The position numbers and the translations under genes are program-made. DNA of 34,267 nucleotides, taken from Pseudomonadota bacterium. GTDB lineage: Bacteria > Pseudomonadota > Gammaproteobacteria > Steroidobacterales > Steroidobacteraceae. This document shows positions 26,128-33,795 of the stretch, in pieces (position 1 is the stretch's first letter; each line of letters starts with the position of its first letter). The notes under the pieces were generated by a model, which had not been told where the DNA came from, searched no databases, and saw only the letters and a program-made list of their open reading frames with translations. The stretch is taken from assembly GCA_021838635.1 (NCBI GenBank), contig JAKCDC010000030.1:1-34267 (forward strand), written 5' to 3'.

Positions 26128-26450
26128 GGGTGAACTCCTGGGGCGGACACAAGGCCCGCGATATGCGCTTTCAGCGTTGATGTGTCGTACTGCGATATTT
26201 AACTCCGAGAGGGTCCCGAGCGGTCTATAGGTACAAACGCGCATCGCCCTCGACCTCACCGCGAAGTGCCTCAACGCTATTGATCCGCATGTTCGATCGG
26301 GCATGAAGGCAGTCCACGGGAGAGCCCTGCACGCAATCGGTGTCCTTGCACGTGGAGCAGTTTTCGGTCACGACCTAAGTCAGAGTGCCCTCGGCGTTGT
26401 TACCGGGGATTCGCTGCGCACACGCTAGCGCCTCGGGGTACGGCGGCGCC
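26128..26450. other. Upstream region of the nnrS operon
   Basis: These 323 bases contain no supported gene. A single TTGAT half-site (26177-26181, followed by GTGTCGTAC) lies about 50 bases before the minus-strand start, and another (TTGATCCGCATGTT) lies at 26280-26293. Each matches only one half of a Dnr-type site. The minus strand has TATAGA (complement of 26224-26229) as a possible -10 without a -35. Confidence 0.3.
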
Positions 26451-26464
26451 TTGATGAAGATCAA
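26451..26464. promoter_or_regulatory. Perfect FNR/Dnr-type operator
   Basis: TTGATGAAGATCAA is an exact TTGAT-N4-ATCAA palindrome, and the symmetry extends three more bases on each side (GCC...GGC). It lies 102 bases ahead of the dnr-type start codon and is centred about 63 bases before the predicted transcription start, a class I activator position. The adjoining regulator has the E-x2-S-R recognition residues that read TTGAT. Confidence 0.85.
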
Positions 26465-26486
26465 GGCGAACGGCAACCCGCATCAG

Positions 26487-26514
26487 TTGAAGCGACGGGC
26501 CGGCGCGGTATAGG
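26487..26514 (+). promoter_or_regulatory. Sigma70-like promoter of the dnr-type gene
   Basis: TTGAAG at 26487-26492 and TATAGG at 26509-26514 are 16 bases apart. With a start near 26521 the FNR/Dnr operator is centred near -63. This is pattern evidence only, but site, promoter and gene line up well. Confidence 0.55.
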
Positions 26515-26566
26515 GTAGCGCAGCGCGTGGGGGCACACGCCATTGCTGAGTCACCGGAGAGAATGT

Positions 26567-27253
26567 ATGCAGCCCGACGACGCATTGCTGCGCGAGTTGC
26601 ACCGCCACTATCTGTGCGCCGCGTTGAGCGAGACCCAGCTGCAGCGGCTGCTCGCGAGCGCCACAGGGCATGAAGTAGCGGCGGGAATGGCGGTGTTCAC
26701 GCGCGGCGAGACCGCACAGCAGTTCTTCATGCTGCGTAGCGGCTGTGTGAAACTGTATCGGCTCTCGGCGCAAGGCGATGAAAAGATCATGCGCCTGATC
26801 TACCCGTCACAGACCTTTGCCGAGAGCATCCTGTTCATGGAGGTGCCGCGCTACCCGGTATCAGGCGCTGCGGTCGATGCGGCTGAACTGATTGCCCTAG
26901 ACCGCGACACTTTTCTCACCATCCTGCAGGAGTCGTTCGCCACCTGCCAGGCGGTCGTGGCACAGATGATGCGCCGGATCCAGATCCATTGGGATGAAAT
27001 CGAAACCTTGGCGCTGCAGAACAGTCGCTATCGTGTGGTGCATTACTTGCTTGGCTTGGTCAGTCCGGACGCCCAGGACGCCGCCCGGGTGAGACTGCCG
27101 ACGCGCAAAGTTGTCATCGCGGCGCACCTTGCGGTGACGCCCGAAACACTCTCGCGGACATTGCGCAATTTGAGCGACGAAGGGCTGATTGAGGTCAACG
27201 GGGAGGAACTTACTCTGGTCGACGTGCGCCGGCTTCGCCAGCGGATGCAGTGA
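26567..27253 (+). CDS. Crp/Fnr-family regulator, Dnr-like
   Basis: This 228-residue transcription factor has a cyclic-nucleotide-like sensor domain (about 20-130, FTRGETAQQFFMLRSGCVKLYRL, AESILFMEVPRYPVSG), a long dimer helix, and a C-terminal winged helix (about 155-225). The recognition helix VTPETLSRTLRNL has E193, S196 and R197, the FNR residues that contact TTGAT. The N-terminal cysteine cluster of oxygen-sensing FNR is absent, so it is of the Dnr/NnrR class, which senses nitric oxide through heme. I chose the ATG at 26567 for the GGAGA site 6 bases ahead; a TTG at 26543 would add eight residues. A perfect operator upstream suggests autoregulation, and the divergent nnrS is a likely target. 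Confidence 0.88.
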   Translation: MQPDDALLRELHRHYLCAALSETQLQRLLASATGHEVAAGMAVFTRGETAQQFFMLRSGCVKLYRLSAQGDEKIMRLIYPSQTFAESILFMEVPRYPVSGAAVDAAELIALDRDTFLTILQESFATCQAVVAQMMRRIQIHWDEIETLALQNSRYRVVHYLLGLVSPDAQDAARVRLPTRKVVIAAHLAVTPETLSRTLRNLSDEGLIEVNGEELTLVDVRRLRQRMQ

Positions 27254-27408
27254 GCGCTGCGGCCCAGGCCTGCTGAACGGCGCAGTTTACGAATCCGGCC
27301 CCTTGTGTACGGAGTCCGGCAGCCGGCGAGCGCAATAAGGTAAGCAGAACGTGGCGCGCGGGCAACGCCTGCGGATATCCACGATGTCCGCTGCCGCGGA
27401 CCTTTCAG

Positions 27409-28605
27409 ATGATCGATTTCGTCCCAAGAGGTGAGGGGGAGAGTCCGAAGCGGTCCGAAGGCGGGATGCGTTCACATGCGGAGCACTTGCGAATGAACCT
27501 CGACGCAGGTTTCGCCTCAAGCCCAGCATCGGCCGTCGCACCGGCGGTCCGCGGATCCCGGCGCCCTGCCGGGCGGCGGCACACTTCAGCGTACGCTGCA
27601 GCAATACGAGATATTTGGCGCCCTATCGAAGGAGCGGTCGATTCGGTGACCGCGCTGCACCACGAGATCATGCGCTATGCGACGTTGGCACCGAGCCACC
27701 GCAATGCGCAGCCCTGGATGCTGCACGTTCTCGATGGGGACCTGTTCATTCATCCGGATTTTACCCGCCGGGCTCCGTATGCGGATGCGGACGACGAGAG
27801 TCTGTTCATCAGCCTGGGCTGCGCGGCGGAAAATGCGGGCATCGCAGCGCGGGCGTTGGGTCTGCGCGGGGAGGTCTCGTTTCATCCGGCGGGACGTGGC
27901 GGGCTGAAGATCGATCTCGGCGCAGCGCGGCACATTGAGCCTTCAGCGCTGTTTCACGCGATCCCCAGACGGCACAACGCGCCCGAAGCTTACGATGAAC
28001 GAACGCCGAGCGCCGCGGAGCTCGAAGCGCTGCAACACTGCGGTGCCGACCTGGGGGTCGATGTGGTGCTCGTGACTCATCGCCCGAAGATCGAGCGGTT
28101 GGCTGGGCTGCTCGAGGCGGCCCATCAGATCCGGGGCGCGGATCAGGCGCTGCGGGCAGAACTCAGAGCATGGACCCGCGTCACGGAACACGCTGCGCTG
28201 CAGCGGCGCGATGGTTTGTTCACGGGCTGCGGTGGCGGACACTTGGCCGCACGCTGGCTCGGTCCGGTGCTCTGCGATTGGCTGAGCAGTGCGCCTGCAA
28301 ACGGCGCACGGGCGGCCAATCGAGCGCGCAAATCCGGCGGATTTGCGGTGCTGATTGGCGCGAGCCGCGAGCCGCACCGTTGGGTTCAGGTCGGCCGCGC
28401 CTGTGAACGCCTCCTGCTGCACGCCGCAGCCATGAACATACGTGCGGCCGTGATCAACGAGCCAATGGAGGTCCGTGCGACGCGGTTGGCGCTCGCCGCC
28501 GAGCTCGGCAATCATTCCCGCCTGCCCAATGTTCTGATCCGCTTCGGCTACGGCGCCGCCGGACTCCCGTCGCTGCGTCGGCCGCTCGGGCAGGTGATGC
28601 GATGA
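27409..28605 (+). CDS. Acg-like nitroreductase-family protein
   Basis: This 398-residue protein is related to the FMN-dependent nitroreductases of the Mycobacterium Acg type. The marker is ATLAPSHRNAQPWMLHV (near residues 91-107; family form APSxHNxQPW). Other parts are FISLGCAAENAGIAARALGLRGEV, the second-half FAVLIGAS and VGRACERLLLHAAAMNIRAAVINEP. In the mycobacterial homologue the fold can sequester flavin rather than reduce nitro compounds. The start is uncertain: ATG codons at 27409, 27466 and 27493 all precede the conserved part, and none has a strong ribosome-binding site; I report the longest. It lies 155 bases after the dnr-type gene on the same strand and may be part of the same response. 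Confidence 0.78.
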   Translation: MIDFVPRGEGESPKRSEGGMRSHAEHLRMNLDAGFASSPASAVAPAVRGSRRPAGRRHTSAYAAAIRDIWRPIEGAVDSVTALHHEIMRYATLAPSHRNAQPWMLHVLDGDLFIHPDFTRRAPYADADDESLFISLGCAAENAGIAARALGLRGEVSFHPAGRGGLKIDLGAARHIEPSALFHAIPRRHNAPEAYDERTPSAAELEALQHCGADLGVDVVLVTHRPKIERLAGLLEAAHQIRGADQALRAELRAWTRVTEHAALQRRDGLFTGCGGGHLAARWLGPVLCDWLSSAPANGARAANRARKSGGFAVLIGASREPHRWVQVGRACERLLLHAAAMNIRAAVINEPMEVRATRLALAAELGNHSRLPNVLIRFGYGAAGLPSLRRPLGQVMR

Positions 28606-28661
28606 GCGTCAGATGCGCGAATCTTTTGCCGAGACCATCTTCGGTCTGCGCGCGCTAACCC

Positions 28662-28754
28662 ATGAAAGTCCGTCTCCGACACGTCCTGGTCGTGCTGATC
28701 ATTGCGCTGATCCTGCTCGCGATCACGGTGGTGGCCGCGCACAGCGGAACGTGA
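28662..28754 (+). CDS. Putative 30-residue single-span membrane peptide
   Basis: An ATG at 28662 opens 30 codons: a basic start MKVRLRH, then about 19 hydrophobic residues (VLVVLIIALILLAITVVAA) and the end HSGT. The composition is that of a small inner-membrane peptide. There is no clear ribosome-binding site and no known family. It sits 56 bases after the nitroreductase gene and may be on its transcript. It could also be a chance open frame. Confidence 0.4.
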   Translation: MKVRLRHVLVVLIIALILLAITVVAAHSGT

Positions 28755-28878
28755 GGCCCCGCGGGGGAGGCACGAAGCGGCCGGGTGGGCGTTGGAACCT
28801 CTTGATCAGTAATCGCCCGGAGAATTAACATCGACGCCGGCGGGGAAAACCGCTGGATTCAGGGAGGGCATGTGAGCG

Positions 28879-28893
28879 GTCACGATCCGTGAC
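28879..28893. repeat. Short inverted repeat ahead of the Sel1 gene
   Basis: GTCACG, spacer ATC, CGTGAC lies 27 bases before the ATG at 28920. The size suits an operator half-site pair. No regulator can be assigned. Confidence 0.3.
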
Positions 28894-28919
28894 ACCAACG
28901 CAAAGGAGGTAGGAGCGCG

Positions 28920-29516
28920 ATGGCGATCTTTCGATCGACCGTTGGGGTTACCCCGTTCGGGTTCCTGGCGCCTTGCGGGTGTGCATCGGTCCGACCCGAT
29001 CCGTCCCCGTTAGCGCAATACGTGCGCGGGCTGCATCTTTTGCGGCAACGGCCCGCAGGGTCGGGTGTTCCGGCCGGCATTCGATTGATTCGACAGGCGG
29101 CCGGGGAAAATCTCGCGATGGCGCAGGATCGAATCGGCCTGATGTACCTGTATGGGTTGGATGTTCCGGCCAACACCGCGCGCGCGGTCCGTTGGATCCA
29201 TCGTGCGGCCGAGCGCGGCGCACCGGCGGCGCAGGTGCAGTTCGGCAATCTGTATCGCTCGGGCCGGCAGGTGCCGCAGAGTTGGTCCCGAGCCTATTAC
29301 CGGTACTCGATCGCGGCCAAGCCCGTGCTGAGCGATGTGCGCATCCAAAACAGCGTCCAGGTGCATGCGTTTGCAGGGCAGCTGCGGCGGCAGGTGGCCC
29401 ACCGGCTGAGCGCATCCGCGCGCGCTCGGATCGAGCGCCGGGTTGCACGGTGGCAACCGCTGCCGAGTGCCCCGTACAGCGGTCGGATCATCAACGTCGG
29501 TGACCGCGCCCGCTGA
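28920..29516 (+). CDS. Sel1-like repeat (TPR-type) protein
   Basis: This 198-residue protein has two to three Sel1-like repeats at about 50-125: AGIRLIRQAAGENLAMAQDR, IGLMYLYGLDVPANTARAVR, WIHRAAERGAPAAQVQFGNLY and RSGRQVPQSWSRAYYRYSIAA. Such repeats form helical scaffolds for protein binding. The N-terminus has a weak hydrophobic stretch with two cysteines (LAPCGCASV), which does not fit a standard lipobox. A perfect AAGGAGGT ribosome-binding site lies before the ATG. The C-terminal 70 residues are basic and helical. The partner and pathway are unknown. Confidence 0.75.
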   Translation: MAIFRSTVGVTPFGFLAPCGCASVRPDPSPLAQYVRGLHLLRQRPAGSGVPAGIRLIRQAAGENLAMAQDRIGLMYLYGLDVPANTARAVRWIHRAAERGAPAAQVQFGNLYRSGRQVPQSWSRAYYRYSIAAKPVLSDVRIQNSVQVHAFAGQLRRQVAHRLSASARARIERRVARWQPLPSAPYSGRIINVGDRAR

Positions 29517-29587
29517 CTCTGGGGTTCTGCGCCACGCCGCCCGGTGACGCAGGGCGCGACTCGCGGTGCGCACACGAGGACTCGCTG

Positions 29588-31216
29588 CTATCTGAAAGCC
29601 ACCGCCGCCAAGGCCTTCCACTTTGTGGCAGCATGCGGGTAAGCAGTCAGGTACATCTGCGCGGCGATCGTATCGAACAGTGCCAGAGAATCGCCGTGGC
29701 GCGAGTACAGGTTGAAATGCGTTCGGCCCTTGCGGAACGTGAACTGTGCATCGGCCCCGAGTGTGCTCAGCACCCCATCGAATTCGCGCGCTGCGCCGTC
29801 GAGATAAAACGTATCGGCCGTCCCGACATACACGTGGATCTTGCCCCGCAGGTAGGCGCCGCGTCGTGCCCAGGTGCGCTTGACAATATGGGCCAAATCG
29901 TAGTGCTTGCGCCAGTACGCGATGACTGTGGGGTTCACCTGCCCGGTGTTCCGATCAAACATCGGTTCGGGCCGTCCGTCGGGTCTGCGCGGGGAGAACA
30001 CCCAGTCGAACGAGGCCATCTGTCCACCGTATGATCCGATGACGTTCTCCAGCTTGGCGAATTGCTCGAACGTCTCGATCACCTTGCCGTGCATACGCAC
30101 CAGAGGGTAGGGCTTCCCGTCCGGTTGTCGATAGACGTTGGCATGCGGGGCGTACAAATCGATGCCGGTGAAATCGTGAAAGTCACTTGGGTCGGGGGAG
30201 GTGGACCACGTACCGCCAAAGAGGCGCGGATAATCGACCTGCAGCTGCAGACTCGCCCAGCCGCCCGAGGAATGCCCCTGTAAGAAGCGGTCGCGGGCGT
30301 GATCGAGCGCGCGGAAATGCGCCTCGATCCAGGGGATATATTCCTGTGTGAGCGCCGAGCCCCAGGGGCCGTCGTTGACCGAATTGGCGAACTCGTGCGT
30401 GCCGCTCGGCAGGTGCTCATCAAGCATCACCCAGATCATCGGCGGCATTTTGCCGGCCGCCATGCGCTCGTAGAGCCTGATGCCCATGAATCGGCAGTAG
30501 GACATTGTGCCGCCGAAGCCGTGCGTCCAATAGACGGTCGGGTAGCGGCGCGAGGGGCGCTTGCGGTATCCAGGTGGCAGCACGACCCAGGCACGGATGA
30601 AGATCGGACGGCCCCAGAACGCGCTGAGCAGCTCGCTGCGCTGCTCAGCGCGCCGCAGGTGGGCCGCCGCCTGCAGCTGTGGCGCTGTGAGAGTGCGCGC
30701 CGGGCGCGGGGGGACCATCTTGTCGAGCGTCAGGTGGGGCTCCAGCCCGCGGCCCGGCGTCCAATGGCGCAGCGTCAGCACCGGACTGATCAGATCGCCG
30801 GGCGTCAAGCCGCTGTAGTTGTACGTGTGGTTCACGTCGAGGACGGCCTGGACCTGGTAAGTCCCGGCGGGGAGGTCGGAAAACGGCTTCGGGTACGCGG
30901 TCCGGTCGGTATCGATGTCGAACGCAGCGCCGGGCGCCAGATCATGTACGTTGCGGGCGGCCACCCAGGTGGCGTCGGGTTTGAATTCGTTGATCGTGAC
31001 CTGCCGGGCGCCGGTCCCGTGGGCCACGAATACCAAGAGGCGGCCAGAGATCGGCGCACGCAGTGCGGAGTCGGCCGAGATGCGAAAGAACAGATGCGGA
31101 CTGTGCGGTGCGGCATTGCGGGCGCAGGCGGCAAGCGAGGCGAGCAGGATGCCCATCCCCGCGATTAGAACGGCTCTCCGGCCCGAGACCGCCGCTCGAG
31201 GATGCTTCGATGACAT
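29588..31216 (-). CDS. Lipoprotein alpha/beta-hydrolase (esterase D-like)
   Basis: This 542-residue putative outer-membrane or periplasmic lipoprotein has a lipobox LAAC with C31 after a hydrophobic leader (MSSKHPRAAVSGRRAVLIAG). The N-terminal beta domain (about 35-200) has SGRLLVFVAHG and a DVNHTYNYSGL segment. The C-terminal part is an esterase fold: YPTVYWTHGFGGTMSY as oxyanion strand, nucleophile S316 in QGHSSGGW, and a late His in GRTHFNLY as the third triad residue. The acidic member is unclear. I start at the ATG at 31216 because it begins the signal peptide; a longer frame extends upstream. The substrate is unknown. Confidence 0.85.
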   Translation of the reverse strand: MSSKHPRAAVSGRRAVLIAGMGILLASLAACARNAAPHSPHLFFRISADSALRAPISGRLLVFVAHGTGARQVTINEFKPDATWVAARNVHDLAPGAAFDIDTDRTAYPKPFSDLPAGTYQVQAVLDVNHTYNYSGLTPGDLISPVLTLRHWTPGRGLEPHLTLDKMVPPRPARTLTAPQLQAAAHLRRAEQRSELLSAFWGRPIFIRAWVVLPPGYRKRPSRRYPTVYWTHGFGGTMSYCRFMGIRLYERMAAGKMPPMIWVMLDEHLPSGTHEFANSVNDGPWGSALTQEYIPWIEAHFRALDHARDRFLQGHSSGGWASLQLQVDYPRLFGGTWSTSPDPSDFHDFTGIDLYAPHANVYRQPDGKPYPLVRMHGKVIETFEQFAKLENVIGSYGGQMASFDWVFSPRRPDGRPEPMFDRNTGQVNPTVIAYWRKHYDLAHIVKRTWARRGAYLRGKIHVYVGTADTFYLDGAAREFDGVLSTLGADAQFTFRKGRTHFNLYSRHGDSLALFDTIAAQMYLTAYPHAATKWKALAAVAFR

Positions 31217-31266
31217 GATCCGTTCCCCCTGGTCCGAGGGAGAGAGTGTACACGGCGGCGCGCCTC

Positions 31267-31289
31267 CCCCGGGCCGCGGCGGCCCGGGG
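31267..31289 (-). terminator. Terminator-like hairpin downstream of the DUF4097 gene
   Basis: A perfect 10-bp stem (CCCCGGGCCG, loop CGG, CGGCCCGGGG) begins 14 bases past the DUF4097 stop and lies before the esterase start. It probably ends the DUF4097 transcript. No T-run is present. Confidence 0.55.
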
Positions 31290-31303
31290 ACCGGCATTGA
31301 CAA

Positions 31304-32230
31304 TTACTGCTGTGCCGCGATGTGGATGTCACCGCCGGCAGAGTGCAGGGAGATCTGCGGGCCGCCGCCGCCGATCGTGCCGTCGAGCGCGCCGTTTCCG
31401 GACATCTGCGTCGTGCTCAGCGGGAAGTCGCAGTCCACGCTGCCGCCGACTGCCTCGGCCTTCACGGCCGCATGTGTATTCTGCGGCAGCAGCAGTGTGA
31501 TGTCCCCTCCCGCGGTGTGCAGACTGATACGGTGCACCGCAGTCATTTCGGCGCGAATGTCACCGCCGGAACTTGACGCCCGTACGCGACCGTTGGCGTT
31601 GTGGATAGAGATGTCGCCACCCGCGGCGTGCAGCGTGAGGCTACCGCTCGAATCGCTGATGATAACGTCCCCGCCGGAGGAACTGAGACGAGTCGCGCCC
31701 TGGATGTTGCGGGCCTTTATGTCACCGCCAGCCGTGTGCACGTCCACCGCGCCTGTGATGTTCTGTAGGTTGGCACCGCCGCCAGAACTACTCGCCTGGA
31801 CTGAAGCGTTGAGGTTGCGCACCCGGATCGAGCCGCCGGCGGCGCGTAGATCAAGGCGATACGCGCTCGGTACGGCGGCGCTGAGCTGGACATGGTCATG
31901 CGACCGTCCGAACCAGTGCAGCCAATTGAACCAGCCGTGAAAGAAACGCGAGTGGCGCTGCACCGAGATTCGCACTCCTTCTGGCGTCGTGCGCGCCACG
32001 ATGTGGAAACTGGTCGTGTTCGACCGTGGACCCTCAGCTTTCAATTGGAACGTCACGTGTGAGGTCGCGCCCCCGACGACCGAGACCGAGCCAACGTCGG
32101 TGGACAGCGTCAGAGTCCCACCGGCCGGTGCATTCAAGCGCGTGTGGTAGAGCGATTGCGTCGCGAAGGCCGGTGCAGTGACCAGCGAGGCGGTGAGGAT
32201 CGCTAACGGTCCGGCGAGCTTGGGGATCAT
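31304..32230 (-). CDS. Exported DUF4097-family beta-solenoid protein with 18-residue repeat
   Basis: This 308-residue protein has a signal peptide (about 1-23, ending AFA) and a beta-strand repeat domain of the DUF4097 (putative adhesin) type. From residue 130 the Gly-Gly pairs fall at 132, 150, 168, 186, 204 and 222, exactly 18 residues apart, then at 241. The repeats alternate between A/T-A-G-G-D/S and S-S-S-G-G-D/G forms, giving a 36-residue pair. Between them are hydrophobic, polar, hydrophobic strands. Two looser copies follow (near 262 and 299). GGAG lies 6 bases before the ATG. The N-terminal 30-120 region is a separate beta domain. The family is thought to form beta-solenoids; surface or periplasmic binding is likely, but no ligand is known. 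Confidence 0.85.
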   Translation of the reverse strand: MIPKLAGPLAILTASLVTAPAFATQSLYHTRLNAPAGGTLTLSTDVGSVSVVGGATSHVTFQLKAEGPRSNTTSFHIVARTTPEGVRISVQRHSRFFHGWFNWLHWFGRSHDHVQLSAAVPSAYRLDLRAAGGSIRVRNLNASVQASSSGGGANLQNITGAVDVHTAGGDIKARNIQGATRLSSSGGDVIISDSSGSLTLHAAGGDISIHNANGRVRASSSGGDIRAEMTAVHRISLHTAGGDITLLLPQNTHAAVKAEAVGGSVDCDFPLSTTQMSGNGALDGTIGGGGPQISLHSAGGDIHIAAQQ

Positions 32231-32606
32231 GGCGAACTCCTGAGTGTGGTTCCATGGTGCGGGGGCGGACTGGTGGCCGGGGACGGCGGTCACGACTGCA
32301 CGCGGTTCGTGCGTGTACCGACCTGCATGCCTGATCACCGAGCCTATCGTCCCTTGGACCCCATGGGCTGTGCGCGGGCATCTTGCGGCCCGGTGTGCCC
32401 TCGGTAGAACACGGATCGGCGCCAAAGGTTGCAACCCTCCCGGACCGCGAGCCCCTCGGCGGATCAGAGGCCTGCCGCGGCACCCGTTACGGCGCCACTA
32501 TATGTTAATAAATCAATCACATGAGCGCATGATCATGTGTGGTTTCGAGAGCTCTAGGGGCCGAGATCTGTGCCCCGCGCGCGCCGGCGGTGGGGGGGCC
32601 ATGCCC
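32231..32606. other. Intergenic region with an AT-rich patch
   Basis: These 376 bases lie upstream of the DUF4097 gene, up to the 3' end of the LysR remnant. A short AT-rich patch at about 32500-32520 stands out in GC-rich DNA. It is followed by an inverted repeat, ACATGA and TCATGT with eight bases between (32519-32538). I see no gene. A promoter for the minus-strand gene may lie here. Confidence 0.35.
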
Positions 32607-33040
32607 TCAGGGTGAGCCTTTCCAGCGCAGCGCATCGACAACGAGTGAGAAGGTCTGAGACTGCTGGCGCCGGCTCGGATAGTAGAGGTGATATCCGGGA
32701 AACGGCGCCCCCCGAGCACCTGGACCCACCGACCGATGCGCTGTTCGTCCTCGATCCGCCATTCCAGCAGCATCGATAACCGCAATCCCGCCGGTGCCGC
32801 CTCGATGACCAGGGACCCGGAGTTCAACACCAGCCTCCTTTCGGGGCGCGCCTTGAGCGGGCGGCCAGTGGGCTCGAACTCCCAGGCATAGAAGTTCCCA
32901 CGGCCCGCACGGCACACCCCGATGCACTCGTGTTCGCCGAGCTCGCGTGGACTCTTCGGTGGCGGCCGCTTTGAAACATATGCCGGAGAGCTGAACACCG
33001 CCAGGCGCATATCCGGTCCGATGCGCACCGCGCTACGGGC
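32607..33040 (-). pseudogene. LysR-type regulator remnant (truncated, frameshifted)
   Basis: The effector-binding domain of a LysR-type regulator is recognisable without its DNA-binding half. In one frame: RIGPDMRLAVFSSPAYVSKR, RELGEHECIGVC, FYAWEFEPTGRPL, LVLNSGSLVIEAAPAGLRLS and RIGRWVQVL. The expected continuation (APFPGYHLYYPSRR, TFSLVVDALR) lies in another frame, so one base is gained or lost near the six-C run at 32708-32713. The N-terminal helix-turn-helix, about 190 residues, is missing; the space where it should be is taken by unrelated sequence and the lipoprotein gene. The frameshift itself could be a sequencing error in the homopolymer, but the truncation could not. Confidence 0.8.
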
Positions 33041-33409
33041 CGAGGACGCCCCTGCAGCGGATCGGATGTCGACGGTCACCACTCTGGTCACCGTCGCCGA
33101 AGACCGATCTGACGGCGCTGCGCTGCTAGGTTCGACGGGACGTTCGGCCGCTGGTGGCCGGCGCGTCCCGCTCGCCAAGGGTCGGCCATCCCCGCATATG
33201 ACCGATACACCGAATGATCCATGCGGCGATGTACGCGGGTAAGACAGTTCCGATCGCGGCAACGGTGTCGCCGGACATCGTTGCGGGTGTACTATCAAAC
33301 CCGTCCACAGCGACTGCGCAACGGTGTCGCTGATGCTGTGGCTCGAGTGACGCACGGGCGGGTTGGAGCCGCCGGCATCGGCGGGCAGAAGGCTGCCGGA
33401 GGTGAACGG
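33041..33409. other. Intergenic region with a 13-bp direct repeat
   Basis: These 369 bases lie between the LysR remnant and the lipoprotein gene. GCAACGGTGTCGC occurs exactly at 33260-33272 and 33318-33330 (58-base shift). CCACAGC (33305-33311) and GCTGTGG (33335-33341) flank the second copy as an inverted repeat. No gene is supported; the promoter of the lipoprotein gene should be here. Confidence 0.4.
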
Positions 33410-33775
33410 ATGCGCATCAACAGACGAGAAGCGGCAGGCCGCGGCTTGACTGCACTACTCATGTCCGGACTGTTGCTCGGCGGCCTGAGCGGATGCGCAA
33501 CGCCACCGCGAACGGTCAGCCATGAGCAGAATCCGCACGTGACTCGGGTGCAAGGCCCACCGGTACCGCACCCGGCGGTGGCGAAAACCCTTCGGACGGA
33601 CCCGTCTGCGCTTTCGGCACGACTGATACCTGTACTGAAGAAGACCAGCGACGTGCTGCTGGATCTGATTCTGCCGATCCCGAGCGGCCGAGTGCCGTCC
33701 TGGGCGAGCCAAGTGAACTCGGATTGCTTCGCCCAAGTGCTCTCGCAATGGTGTACGCAGTTTCATCTGCAGTAA
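33410..33775 (+). CDS. Small lipoprotein of unknown function
   Basis: This 121-residue lipoprotein has a basic N-terminus (MRINRREAAGRG), a hydrophobic core and a lipobox LSGC with C29. The mature part is short: a Pro/Thr-rich linker (ATPPRTVSHEQNPHVTRVQGPP), a possible helix (PSALSARLIPVLKKTSDVLLDLI) and a C-terminal stretch with two cysteines. I chose the ATG at 33410 for its GGAGGTG site 6 bases ahead. The base at +2 after the cysteine is Ala, so outer-membrane sorting is likely. I recognise no family. Confidence 0.75.
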   Translation: MRINRREAAGRGLTALLMSGLLLGGLSGCATPPRTVSHEQNPHVTRVQGPPVPHPAVAKTLRTDPSALSARLIPVLKKTSDVLLDLILPIPSGRVPSWASQVNSDCFAQVLSQWCTQFHLQ

Positions 33776-33795
33776 CCACTGCTCGTGCACCGCGC

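Noticed and set aside
26567-27253. Oxygen-sensing FNR proper
   Set aside because: The N-terminal cysteine cluster needed for the iron-sulfur centre is absent, so the Dnr/NnrR class fits better.
28920-29516. Lipoprotein signal in the Sel1 protein (LAPCGC)
   Set aside because: Proline directly before the cysteine does not fit a lipobox and the preceding stretch is only weakly hydrophobic.
30299-31168. 289-codon plus-strand frame opposite the esterase gene
   Set aside because: It is antisense to an esterase with a clear lipobox and GHSSG nucleophile motif; no independent support.
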